From Leptospiraceae bacterium (GTDB taxonomy: Bacteria > Spirochaetota > Leptospiria > Leptospirales > Leptonemataceae), in the NCBI GenBank assembly GCA_026418015.1, contig JAOACE010000009.1, positions 1 through 64,000 on the forward strand: DNA of 64,000 bases. Reading direction: 5' to 3'. Each line of letters opens with the position of its first letter. Position 1 is the stretch's first letter. A model generated the notes under the pieces. That model worked only from the letters and a program-made list of their open reading frames with translations, did not search any database and was not told where the DNA came from. Both the position numbers and the translations under genes were made by a program. Positions 1-7,995 of the stretch are shown piece after piece.

Positions 1-126
1 TTTTTCACTCCACCACCAAAAAAAATTTAACCAAGAACTACCCTCGGTTGACTTCCCCTCATCCACTACCCCAACCTCAATGTCGGGATTTTCCAATTTA
101 TTCACTACCTCCACTTCGTCAACCAC
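1..126 (-). CDS. possible partial ORF running off the left edge
   Basis: An open frame of 42 codons without a stop reaches the window edge. It would start at a GTG with a GGGG run about 7 nt upstream, and an in-frame TAA lies just before it. The predicted peptide is acidic, then ends in an aromatic stretch with three consecutive Trp. It follows the neighbouring small gene on the same strand. The stretch is C-rich on the + strand, unlike the rest of the window. No family is recognised and it may be non-coding; sequence beyond the edge is needed to decide. Confidence 0.25.
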   Translation of the reverse strand, partial: MVDEVEVVNKLENPDIEVGVVDEGKSTEGSSWLNFFWWWSEK

Positions 127-162
127 TTTTTACCCCAACTCATCCATTTTTTTCCATTTTTT

Positions 163-513
163 TTACACCGCTATGCTGAGAACACCTTCACCACCTACAC
201 CATCTCCCATCATTTCGCAATGAACTAAATAATGGACAAAACAATCCATATCAACTTCGAAATATTCAGAGAAACTTCTTAAAACTTCGTATATAAAACC
301 TTCTACCTGGATTGTTTTATACAATAATTTTTCCCTTTTGATGATTCTTGCTTTATAAAATTCCTCTAACCAACGAATTTCCATTCCATTCAGTAATTCA
401 ATCCCCCACCTACTCCACAACCGAAATAAAAACCCATCAATCCCTAAGTTTTCTACTTGTTTTTGAAAAAAATCCCACTCCAATTCCTTTAATCCTATTT
501 TTATGTAGTACAT
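163..513 (-). CDS. small protein of unknown function, possibly a divergent DUF1564 relative
   Basis: A 116-residue protein starts at an ATG preceded by a strong GGGAGG Shine-Dalgarno, which supports it as a real gene. It has no signal peptide or membrane segment. By eye its layout resembles the two DUF1564 proteins in this window: a short N-terminal strand, a helix pair around residues 8-40, a basic K-R-E-K linker near residue 60, then a helical C-terminal half ending near an Glu-Met pair. The resemblance is weak and is my inference. The last 15 residues are Gly-rich (residues 102-110) and look like an unstructured tail. Function unknown. Confidence 0.6.
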   Translation of the reverse strand: MYYIKIGLKELEWDFFQKQVENLGIDGFLFRLWSRWGIELLNGMEIRWLEEFYKARIIKREKLLYKTIQVEGFIYEVLRSFSEYFEVDMDCFVHYLVHCEMMGDGVGGEGVLSIAV

Positions 514-711
514 TTTGACCTCCCTTAAATAATAATTCGTTATCTTTAATTTTTTTTATTTTTATTTTTTTATTTTCTAAGCATAAAAATTGCATTTTTG
601 TTTGCTTCTTTCAATATATGAATTTTTTTATAAATATTTTAGAATTTGAGATTCAGAACATGAACACTTATTTATCTTGATCTTCTTGGACCTAAAATTT
701 TTAAGTTTTTT

Positions 712-1380
712 ATGTTTACAGGAATCATAGAAACAACAGGAATAATCGAAAAAATAGGAAAAAAAGGCACCAACATTAGCTTTTATGTTAAATCCAACAT
801 TGTAGATAAAATCAACATTGGAGATAGTGTAAGTCATAATGGTGTATGTTTAACAATAGAAGAAATTATCAAACCAGATATTTATAGAGTAACAGCGATT
901 CAGGAAACCTTATCAAAAACTAATTTAGGACTTTGTAAAGAATCAAGTATAATGAACTTAGAGTGTTCACTTTCTGCAAATGGCAAGATCGATGGTCATT
1001 TTGTTCAAGGCCATGTAGATTGTGTAGGAATCGTTTACAAAAAAATTTCCAAAGATGGTAGTTATGAGTTTCAAGTTTTATATCCTAAATCCTTTAATTA
1101 TTTAGTTATTCCTCGAGGAAGTATTGCATTAGATGGAATTAGTTTAACTATCTCTAGTATAGATGATACAATTTATAAAAAAGAAGATATTCAATTCCTT
1201 ATAAAAAATTTTGAGCTTGTCTATCCAGAATATTCATCTCTTTTTGTGAATATTATTCCTCATACATACAATATAACAAACATAAATACATGGGATCAAG
1301 GAAGTATTGTGAACATTGAATTTGATATTTTAGGTAAATACATTGATCGATTTTTTAAGGTTTTGAATTATTATAAATAA
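712..1380 (+). CDS. ribE: riboflavin synthase, alpha chain
   Basis: The enzyme dismutates two 6,7-dimethyl-8-ribityllumazine molecules to riboflavin, the last step of the pathway, in the cytoplasm. The N-terminus MFTGIIE is the family signature, and GHFVQGHVD near residue 100 is the conserved linker into the second lumazine-binding barrel. The second barrel keeps IPRGSIALDGISLT and the IIPHT strand. At 222 residues it is slightly long: about 21 extra residues, including a KKED stretch, sit between those two motifs. There is no clear Shine-Dalgarno and no recognisable FMN riboswitch upstream. It stands alone and converges on the patatin gene. Confidence 0.93.
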   Translation: MFTGIIETTGIIEKIGKKGTNISFYVKSNIVDKINIGDSVSHNGVCLTIEEIIKPDIYRVTAIQETLSKTNLGLCKESSIMNLECSLSANGKIDGHFVQGHVDCVGIVYKKISKDGSYEFQVLYPKSFNYLVIPRGSIALDGISLTISSIDDTIYKKEDIQFLIKNFELVYPEYSSLFVNIIPHTYNITNINTWDQGSIVNIEFDILGKYIDRFFKVLNYYK

Positions 1381-1397
1381 TTTATAAATGCTTTTTA

Positions 1398-2279
1398 TTA
1401 TTCGGAATGATATTCAATACTTTGAATATGTTTTTTTAATTTATTTTTTTTAGAAGGTAGCCTGCGTATTTTTGAATGAACAACTTTTAATATTTCATCC
1501 TTTTTTTCCATGGTGGCACGATAACCTTCTGCTATTGCTAATTGGTGTTTGTGATAGTCTAAAAATTGGATTTCATCTAATTCGGGTTCAATTACCACAT
1601 CAGGTTTTTCGAAAATTTTATTATCAATGTTGATTCGATTTCGCATAATCTCTATACTTCTTAAAAAGATTTCTCTAATTGAAGAAGGAATTTCCGTTTC
1701 TGGTCTAGAATCCAAATCCACTGCAATCACTACATCAGCCCCTAAGTTTCTTGCTAAATCCATAGGAACAGGATTTAATAAACCACCATCGACAAATTTA
1801 TAATTCTTATATTCGAAAGGAGAAAAAAAACCTGGAACAGCTATTGTAGAGCGTATTGCTGGTAGCAATTCTCCTTTAATGATATGAATCTCTTGCATTG
1901 TGACTAAATCAACAACAACAACTCCAAAAGGCTTTTTTAACTCATCAAAATTTCTAACAGGAAGATAATTCTCTAAAAATTTTTTCCACCAACGTTTACC
2001 CGAAACCAATCCACCAGTCCCTATACCCAAATCTAAATGAGCTAATGTATCTCTTAAACTCTTAAAATTCTTTAAAGAATCTTCTAAGATTTGAAGTGCA
2101 TCTGCGGCATAAAAAGCACCTACAACGCCTCCAGCAGAAGTGCCTGCGATAACATCTGGTTCAATACCGATTTCTTCTAATGCTTTGATTACGCCAATAT
2201 GAGCCCAGCCCCTCGCGGAGCCAGACCCAAGTGCTAATCCAATCTTTGGTCTTCCTATTAGAAGATTTCCTATACGCAT
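1398..2279 (-). CDS. patatin-like phospholipase (RssA family)
   Basis: A soluble serine acyl hydrolase of 293 residues, expected to act on phospholipid or lysophospholipid ester bonds with a Ser-Asp dyad. It shows the oxyanion-hole glycine motif GSGSARGWAHIG near residue 18, the nucleophile elbow GTSAGG near residue 46, and the catalytic Asp in DGGLLNPVP near residue 164. No signal peptide is visible, so it is probably cytoplasmic like E. coli RssA. The start codon lies 2 nt after the stop of the acyl-CoA dehydrogenase gene, so the two are probably co-transcribed and linked to lipid turnover. The physiological substrate cannot be told from sequence. Confidence 0.9.
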   Translation of the reverse strand: MRIGNLLIGRPKIGLALGSGSARGWAHIGVIKALEEIGIEPDVIAGTSAGGVVGAFYAADALQILEDSLKNFKSLRDTLAHLDLGIGTGGLVSGKRWWKKFLENYLPVRNFDELKKPFGVVVVDLVTMQEIHIIKGELLPAIRSTIAVPGFFSPFEYKNYKFVDGGLLNPVPMDLARNLGADVVIAVDLDSRPETEIPSSIREIFLRSIEIMRNRINIDNKIFEKPDVVIEPELDEIQFLDYHKHQLAIAEGYRATMEKKDEILKVVHSKIRRLPSKKNKLKKHIQSIEYHSE

Positions 2280-2281
2280 TT

Positions 2282-4060
2282 TTAAACTCGTACAGTTTCT
2301 TTTTGAATTTCTTTTTCCATTTGGATTTTCACGAGATTGCCTTTTAAGATTCCTAAACTATCTTTGTTGTATCGTTCGGAAATTTGTTTTCTTTTATCGA
2401 TGATTTTTTGATCAACTTTACCGTTTAATTTTGCAATAGAACGCTCTATCAACAAACCTGCTAAAAATCTTGCAGCTGATTCTACAATCTCTATTGCATA
2501 AGCTTCTTTTTTATCTTTATCTTCTATATCTCTGTATGTAGAAACAATTTCTTCGAATAGTTCTAATTTTTTTTGCAATAAACTTGATGGGTTAAATTTA
2601 GCCATTTCTTCGCTGATATATTGCCTTAGGTTTCCTTTTTCTGTCATACCAGACATGATTCCACCAATAGCTGCAACAACTTGTAATTGAGTTGTTCCTT
2701 CGTAAATATTTGTTATTCTTGCATCGCGATAGATTCTTGCTACATCATACTCTTCTGTGTAACCAGAACCGCCAAAAACTTGTAATGCATCAAAAGCAAT
2801 TCGGTTGCAGGTTTCTGAATTATAATATTTTGTAAGCGGAGTAAAGAGATCTGCTAATTTTTCCCATTTTAGAATTTCTGCATCTTTACGAACATCCCGT
2901 TCTGGTATTCCAGCGTGAATCATTCTATCTTTTTTCCAATGATACATATCTACGGTTTTTCCAGCTTCTACTAATAAACTTCTCATCGCGACAATTTCTT
3001 GTTCCATTTTGTCCAACATACGTTTTACTGCTGGAATTTGCTCGATGGGTTTTCCAAACTGAATTCTTTCGGATGCATATTTTTTTGCTTCTCTATATGC
3101 AGCTGTTGCAATTCCCATTGATTGTGCTGCAATACTTAAACGTGCTCCATTCATCATTTGCATTGCATATTTTACAAGACCTTTTCCTTCTTCCCCGATT
3201 AAATCTGCTGGTGTATTTTCATAAACGACTTCGCAAGTAGGAGAAATATGAAGTCCCATTTTTTCTTCTATTTTTGCAATCTCTACATATTTGCCATCAA
3301 CAATAAAAAAAGACAATCCTTTTCCACCACTATCTGGCGAACCAGTACGTGCAAGAGTTAAAATCACTGCTGGTTTGTCTGCAAAGCCACAACCATGTGT
3401 GATAAATCTTTTAGTTCCTGTTATATACCATTTTCCGTCTGCTCCTTTAACAGCTTTTGTTTGAACTCTTTGTAAGTCTGATCCATAGTTGGGCTCTGTT
3501 AATGCCATAGCACCCCAGTACTCACCCTGAGCCATTAAGGGAACCCATTTTTTTATTTGCTCTTCGGAAGCGAAATTTTCGATTGTTTCTCCCAAGTTTA
3601 CACAGCCAAAACAAATTGCAACAGAAGCATCACCTCTGGATATAATTTCAGAGATCAACATTTGGACACTTGCAGGTAATCCTAATCCGCCATTTTCGCG
3701 TTTTATCGCATAAGGAAGTAAACCAGCTTCTTTAAAGGTGTTCATTACATCGATCATTTCTTGGGGAAAAATAACTTTCCCTTTTTCGAACTTTAACCCT
3801 TTTTTGTCCATAATTTGAGATTTGGGAGCTAATTCATTACCAGCTAATTCACCGTAAGAATCTAGTATCGTTCTGTAATAATCTTTCGCGGATTCTACAC
3901 TATCTGGAGCCATTGCAAACCTTTCATCATTGGTCTCTCGATATTTTTTCGCATCCTCAAAACCGTTTTCATAGATTTGAATAATTTCATCCCAATCTAT
4001 AAGATATTCAAATTGCAGCTTTAAATCGTCATTATCCTGAAAGTAATTTCCAGTAATCAT
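2282..4060 (-). CDS. acyl-CoA dehydrogenase, long form
   Basis: A FAD-dependent acyl-CoA dehydrogenase that would make the alpha,beta double bond in the first step of beta-oxidation. The flavin/substrate motif ALTEPNYGSD is near residue 190, and the C-terminal FGGSGYTEEYDVARIYRDAR block followed by NIYEGTTQLQ is typical. At 592 residues it exceeds the usual ~380 because of N- and C-terminal additions, as in very-long-chain/ACAD9-type enzymes; chain-length preference is inferred only. The ATG follows a clean AGGAGG. A palindrome lies 45-64 nt upstream. The downstream patatin gene could supply fatty acids. Confidence 0.93.
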   Translation of the reverse strand: MITGNYFQDNDDLKLQFEYLIDWDEIIQIYENGFEDAKKYRETNDERFAMAPDSVESAKDYYRTILDSYGELAGNELAPKSQIMDKKGLKFEKGKVIFPQEMIDVMNTFKEAGLLPYAIKRENGGLGLPASVQMLISEIISRGDASVAICFGCVNLGETIENFASEEQIKKWVPLMAQGEYWGAMALTEPNYGSDLQRVQTKAVKGADGKWYITGTKRFITHGCGFADKPAVILTLARTGSPDSGGKGLSFFIVDGKYVEIAKIEEKMGLHISPTCEVVYENTPADLIGEEGKGLVKYAMQMMNGARLSIAAQSMGIATAAYREAKKYASERIQFGKPIEQIPAVKRMLDKMEQEIVAMRSLLVEAGKTVDMYHWKKDRMIHAGIPERDVRKDAEILKWEKLADLFTPLTKYYNSETCNRIAFDALQVFGGSGYTEEYDVARIYRDARITNIYEGTTQLQVVAAIGGIMSGMTEKGNLRQYISEEMAKFNPSSLLQKKLELFEEIVSTYRDIEDKDKKEAYAIEIVESAARFLAGLLIERSIAKLNGKVDQKIIDKRKQISERYNKDSLGILKGNLVKIQMEKEIQKETVRV

Positions 4061-4104
4061 AAAAACCTCCTAAATAGGATTATAATTATAAACCATAACT
4101 TTAC

Positions 4105-4124
4105 AATTGACATAGACGTCAATT
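4105..4124. promoter_or_regulatory. palindrome upstream of acyl-CoA dehydrogenase, candidate operator
   Basis: AATTGAC, six bases, then GTCAATT gives a perfect 7-bp-arm inverted repeat. It lies 45-64 bp upstream of the acyl-CoA dehydrogenase start, where a repressor or activator could act. Fatty-acid and branched-chain amino-acid catabolic genes are commonly controlled by TetR- or MerR-type regulators on such sites, but no regulator gene is adjacent, so the identity of any binding protein is unknown. Confidence 0.4.
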
Positions 4125-4246
4125 TAAATCAACAATTTTTTTTGTTTTAAGATATGTTTTTAATTTTTTACGAGACATAAATATTATTAAAATTTTTTGA
4201 AAGAATTTTTTTTCGTTTTTTTTGAAAAATCAGTTGCCATAAAAAT

Positions 4247-4275
4247 TGATTTTTGTTTTTTGGTTTATATACACT
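4247..4275 (+). promoter_or_regulatory. candidate sigma-70 promoter for the thioredoxin reductase/radical SAM operon
   Basis: TTGATT, a 17-bp spacer and TACACT are correctly placed ahead of the first gene of the operon, giving a leader of about 40 nt. The -10 box lies inside the long palindrome that follows, which suggests repression. The match to consensus is moderate. Confidence 0.45.
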
Positions 4276-4295
4276 ATACCAGTATAGTGTATATA
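4266..4295. promoter_or_regulatory. perfect 14-bp-arm palindrome, likely repressor operator
   Basis: Arms TATATACACTATAC and GTATAGTGTATATA are exact reverse complements separated by CA. The repeat overlaps the putative -10 box and start site of the downstream operon, the classic position for a repressor operator. Size and symmetry resemble TetR- or ArsR-type operators, but no regulator is encoded nearby. It is too far from the ATG and lacks a following T-run, so a terminator role is unlikely. Confidence 0.65.
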
Positions 4296-4319
4296 TATAT
4301 TAACTCTAAGGAGTAAAAT

Positions 4320-5687
4320 ATGGCAAAAAATATCATAGAAATAGAAGAAAAAGATTACGAATCCTATGTTTTGAATTCTGACAAACCAGTAATTTTGGAT
4401 TTTTATTCAGATGATTGTGTACCATGCGAAGCATTGGCTCCTAAATTCGAAGATTTGGCTAACTATTTTGGCGAATATATTCAATTCCTTAAAATATGGA
4501 GGCAAAAAAATCGACCATTAGCACAAAAGTTGGGTGTTTTTTCTAGTCCTACACTCATTTTTTATCATCCCAAAGGAAAAGAAACCGGTAAAAGACTTTC
4601 TGGTGCAATTCGTAAAAAAGAAATAGTAGAACAAATAAAAAACTTGATTGGATCAGAACTTACAGAAGAAATATTAGCAAAAAAAACCAAACAACGAATG
4701 GATGTTGATGTAATTGTCTTAGGTGGTGGACCAGCTGGTTTAACGACTGCTTTATATACAGCACAAGCAAAACTCGATACAATTGTGATTGATCAAGATT
4801 TAACTGGTGGACAAGTTAAAATTACCCACCAAATTTCTAATTATCCAGGAACTGGTGGTCCTATATCTGGCTGGGAATTAGGAGAAAGAATGCTTAAACA
4901 AGTATTAGATGCAGGTGCGAAAGTCATCTCTGCTGTGGATGTAACGAAAGTAGTATTAAAACCAAGAGATCATACTGTATGGATTGATGATGAAATTGAA
5001 GTTCATGGAAAAGCAATTGTTCTAGCAATGGGCTCAGAACCAAGAAAATTAAACATCCCAGGCGAAGAAGAATACAAAGGAAAAGGAATTTCTTATTGTG
5101 CAACATGTGACGGAAAATATTACGAAGGAAAAGATGTGATAGTTGTAGGTGGTGGTAACTCTGCTGTGGAAGAATCCCTCTTTTTAACGAAGTTTGTTAA
5201 TTCTGTAACAATTGTGCATCAGTTTGATCATCTTCAAGCAAATAAAACTGCACAAGAAGAAGCATTCAAAAATCCTAAAATTAAATTTATCTGGAATAGT
5301 GAACCAAGAAAAATAGAAAAAATTCATGACCAAATGAAGATGACCATAGAAAACGTAAAAACACATCAATTCTCCGAAATAATAGCAGATGGAATCTTTA
5401 TTTTTATTGGTTATCAACCCAATACATCAAGTATCCAAGAATGTGATTGCGAAATAGAAGACGAAATTCGAAGAGATCGTTGGGGTTATATTATTACAGA
5501 CGAGGATATGGCAACCAATATAGAAGGTGTATATGCTGTAGGTGATATTCGTTCGAAAAAATTTAGACAAGCAGCAATAGCTGTTGGAGAAGGTACAATT
5601 GCAGCATTGGCATTAGAAAAATATCTTGCAAACTTAAAACATCAACATATACAGGCAACATCATCAGAATTTATTTACACAAATTAA
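4320..5687 (+). CDS. thioredoxin-thioredoxin reductase fusion
   Basis: Residues 1 to about 115 form a thioredoxin domain with active site C33-V-P-C36 (not the usual WCGPC) and the cis-Pro strand SSPTL. From about residue 127 there is an NADPH/FAD thioredoxin reductase: GGGPAG for FAD, redox pair C260-A-T-C263, GGGNSA for NADPH, and YAVGDIR near the C-terminus. It should pass electrons from NADPH to its own thioredoxin domain and on to a thiol target. A GGAG site precedes the ATG. It opens an operon with an ArsM-like methyltransferase, a Cys peptide and a radical SAM enzyme, so a dedicated reductant for one of these is a reasonable inference. Confidence 0.93.
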   Translation: MAKNIIEIEEKDYESYVLNSDKPVILDFYSDDCVPCEALAPKFEDLANYFGEYIQFLKIWRQKNRPLAQKLGVFSSPTLIFYHPKGKETGKRLSGAIRKKEIVEQIKNLIGSELTEEILAKKTKQRMDVDVIVLGGGPAGLTTALYTAQAKLDTIVIDQDLTGGQVKITHQISNYPGTGGPISGWELGERMLKQVLDAGAKVISAVDVTKVVLKPRDHTVWIDDEIEVHGKAIVLAMGSEPRKLNIPGEEEYKGKGISYCATCDGKYYEGKDVIVVGGGNSAVEESLFLTKFVNSVTIVHQFDHLQANKTAQEEAFKNPKIKFIWNSEPRKIEKIHDQMKMTIENVKTHQFSEIIADGIFIFIGYQPNTSSIQECDCEIEDEIRRDRWGYIITDEDMATNIEGVYAVGDIRSKKFRQAAIAVGEGTIAALALEKYLANLKHQHIQATSSEFIYTN

Positions 5688-5703
5688 TCAAGAGAAGCAA
5701 AAT

Positions 5704-6339
5704 ATGGAAACAATTCAAGCAATACGTATTAGATACGCTAACGAAGCAAATACAGCTTGCTGTCTTTCTTGTGGTTCAGCATTAGAATATTCGTATCTTA
5801 AAAATGGCGAAACCCTGATTGATTTAGGCTGTGGTAGAGGCACAGATGTAATCAAGGCAACAAAATATATAGGAAAAGAAGGAAAAGCGATAGGATTAGA
5901 TGCAACACCAGAGATGTTAGAGGTTGCAAGAAAGAATGCAGAAAAACTTCGTCTAAAAAATGTAGAGTTTATCCAAGGAGAAATAGAAAATATCCCTTTA
6001 TCTGACAACTCTGTTGATGTTGTTATTTCTAATTGTGTTTTGAATCATGCAAAAGATAAAGAAAAGGTTTTTAAAGAAATCTATCGGATATTAAAAAAAG
6101 GTGGTAGGTTTATTATCTCTGATATAATTGCAGAAAAGCCTCTACCAGAAGAAGTAAAAAATAATCCAGAAGCTTGGGCACAATGTTATGGTGGTGCCAT
6201 AACCAAAGAAGAATACTTTTCTGCTATTGCTTCGGCAAACTTTAAAGAAATCGAAATTTTGGAAGAAAGCGAACCTTACGAAAAAGGCGAAGAAAAAGTG
6301 CTCATAAGGAGTATAACTATAAGAGGTTATAAAGAATAA
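5704..6339 (+). CDS. ArsM-like SAM-dependent methyltransferase
   Basis: A class I methyltransferase of 211 residues: SAM motif LIDLGCGRGTD (residues 38-48), acidic residue D66, and the ISNCVLN strand. Three cysteine positions used by arsenite methyltransferases for As(III) binding are retained: C19/C20 in the N-terminal TACC, C111 in SNC, and C161 in AQCYGGA. It is shorter than typical ArsM, lacking the C-terminal extension. ArsM needs thiol reductants, matching the thioredoxin reductase fusion 16 nt upstream. Arsenic, another soft metalloid, or the small peptide downstream are all possible substrates; this choice is not settled by sequence. Confidence 0.8.
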   Translation: METIQAIRIRYANEANTACCLSCGSALEYSYLKNGETLIDLGCGRGTDVIKATKYIGKEGKAIGLDATPEMLEVARKNAEKLRLKNVEFIQGEIENIPLSDNSVDVVISNCVLNHAKDKEKVFKEIYRILKKGGRFIISDIIAEKPLPEEVKNNPEAWAQCYGGAITKEEYFSAIASANFKEIEILEESEPYEKGEEKVLIRSITIRGYKE

Positions 6340-6350
6340 AGGAGCAACTT

Positions 6351-6476
6351 ATGAAAAATCAACAAACTAACAGTGGCTTTAAGCCAATATCTCAAAAACA
6401 ACCAGTAAATAAACATAAATTAGTTGCACAATGTTGTTCCAAACAATCTAAAATTATTTCTGGTTGTCACGATTAA
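6351..6476 (+). CDS. 41-residue Cys-containing peptide, candidate radical-SAM substrate (RiPP precursor)
   Basis: A short ORF begins at an ATG with AAGGAGC five bases upstream, 11 nt after the methyltransferase stop. The product is polar and basic for residues 1-27, then ends in a core-like tail CCSKQSKIISGCHD with C28, C29 and C39. It has no membrane segment. A strong terminator-like hairpin follows and then the radical SAM/SPASM gene, the usual layout for a ribosomal peptide precursor and its maturase, where the attenuator makes precursor exceed enzyme. I do not recognise the peptide family. An alternative is a small metal- or metalloid-binding peptide that is not modified. Confidence 0.72.
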   Translation: MKNQQTNSGFKPISQKQPVNKHKLVAQCCSKQSKIISGCHD

Positions 6477-6483
6477 TTTTTAC

Positions 6484-6515
6484 TCCCTTCTTCTTAACGA
6501 AGAAGGGATTTTTTT
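6484..6515 (+). terminator. attenuator hairpin between the peptide gene and the radical SAM gene
   Basis: A 10-bp stem (TCCCTTCTTC with GAAGAAGGGA), a 5-nt loop and seven T residues form a textbook intrinsic terminator. The GGAGG ribosome site of the radical SAM gene begins immediately after the T-run, so partial read-through must express that gene unless it has its own promoter. Confidence 0.85.
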
Positions 6516-6525
6516 GGAGGAAAAA

Positions 6526-7995
6526 ATGATTAAATCAAGATATACATTTACTTTCGAATCCCCTTCTAATAGATTTTTTATCATGAATTATCTAACAGGA
6601 GCTATCGACGAAGTAAATCTATTCGAACGGCCAGAATTGGAACACCGTTTACAATCAAACCAATGGGATGATTACCATCTAAAAGATTATATGCTAGAAA
6701 GAGGATATCTATTCGAATCTGTCGAAGACGAAGAAGAATATATTCAAATGCGATACATTGAATTTTTAGAAGAATACGAAAACACCCCAGTACAAATTAT
6801 TTTTTCTACAACCTATGCATGTAATTTTTCTTGTATTTATTGCTTTCAGGAAAGTTATAAAGAAAATTCGAAAATCATTACACCAGAAGTTACCGATGCT
6901 TTTTTTAATTACATCAATACACAATTTGCACCAGAAAAACAAAAACCTTATATCACTCTATTCGGTGGAGAGCCATTATTAGGGGGAGAACGATACAAAA
7001 AAAACCTGATTTATTTTTTAGAAAAAGCAAAAATTTATGATTACCAAATCACCATTGTTACAAATGGGTATGAATTAATCAATTATATTCCCGAACTAAA
7101 ACGCATTGGTGTAAAAATAAAAGAAATTCAAGTTAGTGTAGATGGAAGTCCCGAACAACACAACAAAAGAAGGCCCACTGTTACAGGTAAACCAACCTTT
7201 GATCGTGTAGCACAGGGTATTTCCGAAGCATTAAAAAATGGTTATCGCATCAATTTAAGAATGATTATCGATAAAGAAAACTTACCAACCATTGTGGAAT
7301 TAGCAGAATATGCACAAAAAGCTGGTTGGCTTGATTATTCCGAAACTCTATTCGAAACATCCATTGGAAGAAATTATGAACTTCATACTTGTCAGCCTAA
7401 AAACACACTCTACAATCGAATTGATCTCTGGAAAGATTTTATTGACTTAGCAGAAAAGAATCCTATTTTAAAAAAGTTTCATAAACCTCATCTACATGGA
7501 ATTCGGTATTTGGCAGAAACTGGTTCTTTACCCATGCCTATTTTTGATGGCTGCCCAGCTGGTAAAAAAGAATGGGCATTTGACTTATACGGAAATATTT
7601 ATGGTTGTACAGCATCCGTAGGGGTTGAAAAATACAAATTAGGAAACATCTTCGAAAATACACAAATTACGAAAGAAAAAATCTTAGAAACAGAATTTTC
7701 TTGTGAACAAATTGATCCCGAAGTATCACATTTAGATACATCCCACAAGCCAGAAATGTATCATAGCAACATAGTGCTTAAAGATAACCAAAAAGAGCAA
7801 CGAATCAAATGGCAAACAAGAGATGTGTTATCTATTCCACAATGTAAAAACTGTGCTGTTTCTTTGTCTTGTGGTGGTGGATGTGGAGTTCTTGCAGCAA
7901 ACCATCATGGCGATATTCTTTCTCCTGATTGTCGTCCTGTAAAAGAAATTGTATCAATGGCTGTGGATTATTATCGAATTGGGTTAGAAGAATAG
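6526..7995 (+). CDS. radical SAM/SPASM peptide maturase
   Basis: A 489-residue enzyme with a roughly 85-residue N-terminal domain that may bind a leader peptide, then the radical SAM cluster motif C99-x3-C103-x2-C106 (CNFSCIYC) and the GGEPL SAM-binding motif. The C-terminus has a SPASM domain: C343, C361, then CKNC, SCGGGC and a final Cys in SPDC, for auxiliary Fe-S clusters. SPASM enzymes typically modify ribosomal peptides, for example with thioether or C-C bonds. I chose the ATG behind GGAGG; an in-frame extension upstream would overlap the peptide and the hairpin. It lacks the short ArsS layout. Its 3' end overlaps cobS by 12 bp. Confidence 0.9.
   Translation: MIKSRYTFTFESPSNRFFIMNYLTGAIDEVNLFERPELEHRLQSNQWDDYHLKDYMLERGYLFESVEDEEEYIQMRYIEFLEEYENTPVQIIFSTTYACNFSCIYCFQESYKENSKIITPEVTDAFFNYINTQFAPEKQKPYITLFGGEPLLGGERYKKNLIYFLEKAKIYDYQITIVTNGYELINYIPELKRIGVKIKEIQVSVDGSPEQHNKRRPTVTGKPTFDRVAQGISEALKNGYRINLRMIIDKENLPTIVELAEYAQKAGWLDYSETLFETSIGRNYELHTCQPKNTLYNRIDLWKDFIDLAEKNPILKKFHKPHLHGIRYLAETGSLPMPIFDGCPAGKKEWAFDLYGNIYGCTASVGVEKYKLGNIFENTQITKEKILETEFSCEQIDPEVSHLDTSHKPEMYHSNIVLKDNQKEQRIKWQTRDVLSIPQCKNCAVSLSCGGGCGVLAANHHGDILSPDCRPVKEIVSMAVDYYRIGLEE

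Noticed and set aside
514-711. FMN riboswitch upstream of ribE
   Set aside because: The conserved RFN sequence blocks are not visible; the region is T-rich low-complexity DNA.
6424-6525. Longer N-terminal extension of the radical SAM gene
   Set aside because: It overlaps the peptide gene in another frame and runs through the terminator hairpin; the ATG at 6526 has GGAGG directly upstream.
6526-7995. Assignment of the radical SAM enzyme as ArsS (arsenosugar synthesis)
   Set aside because: ArsS is short and lacks this N-terminal domain and the full SPASM Cys pattern.
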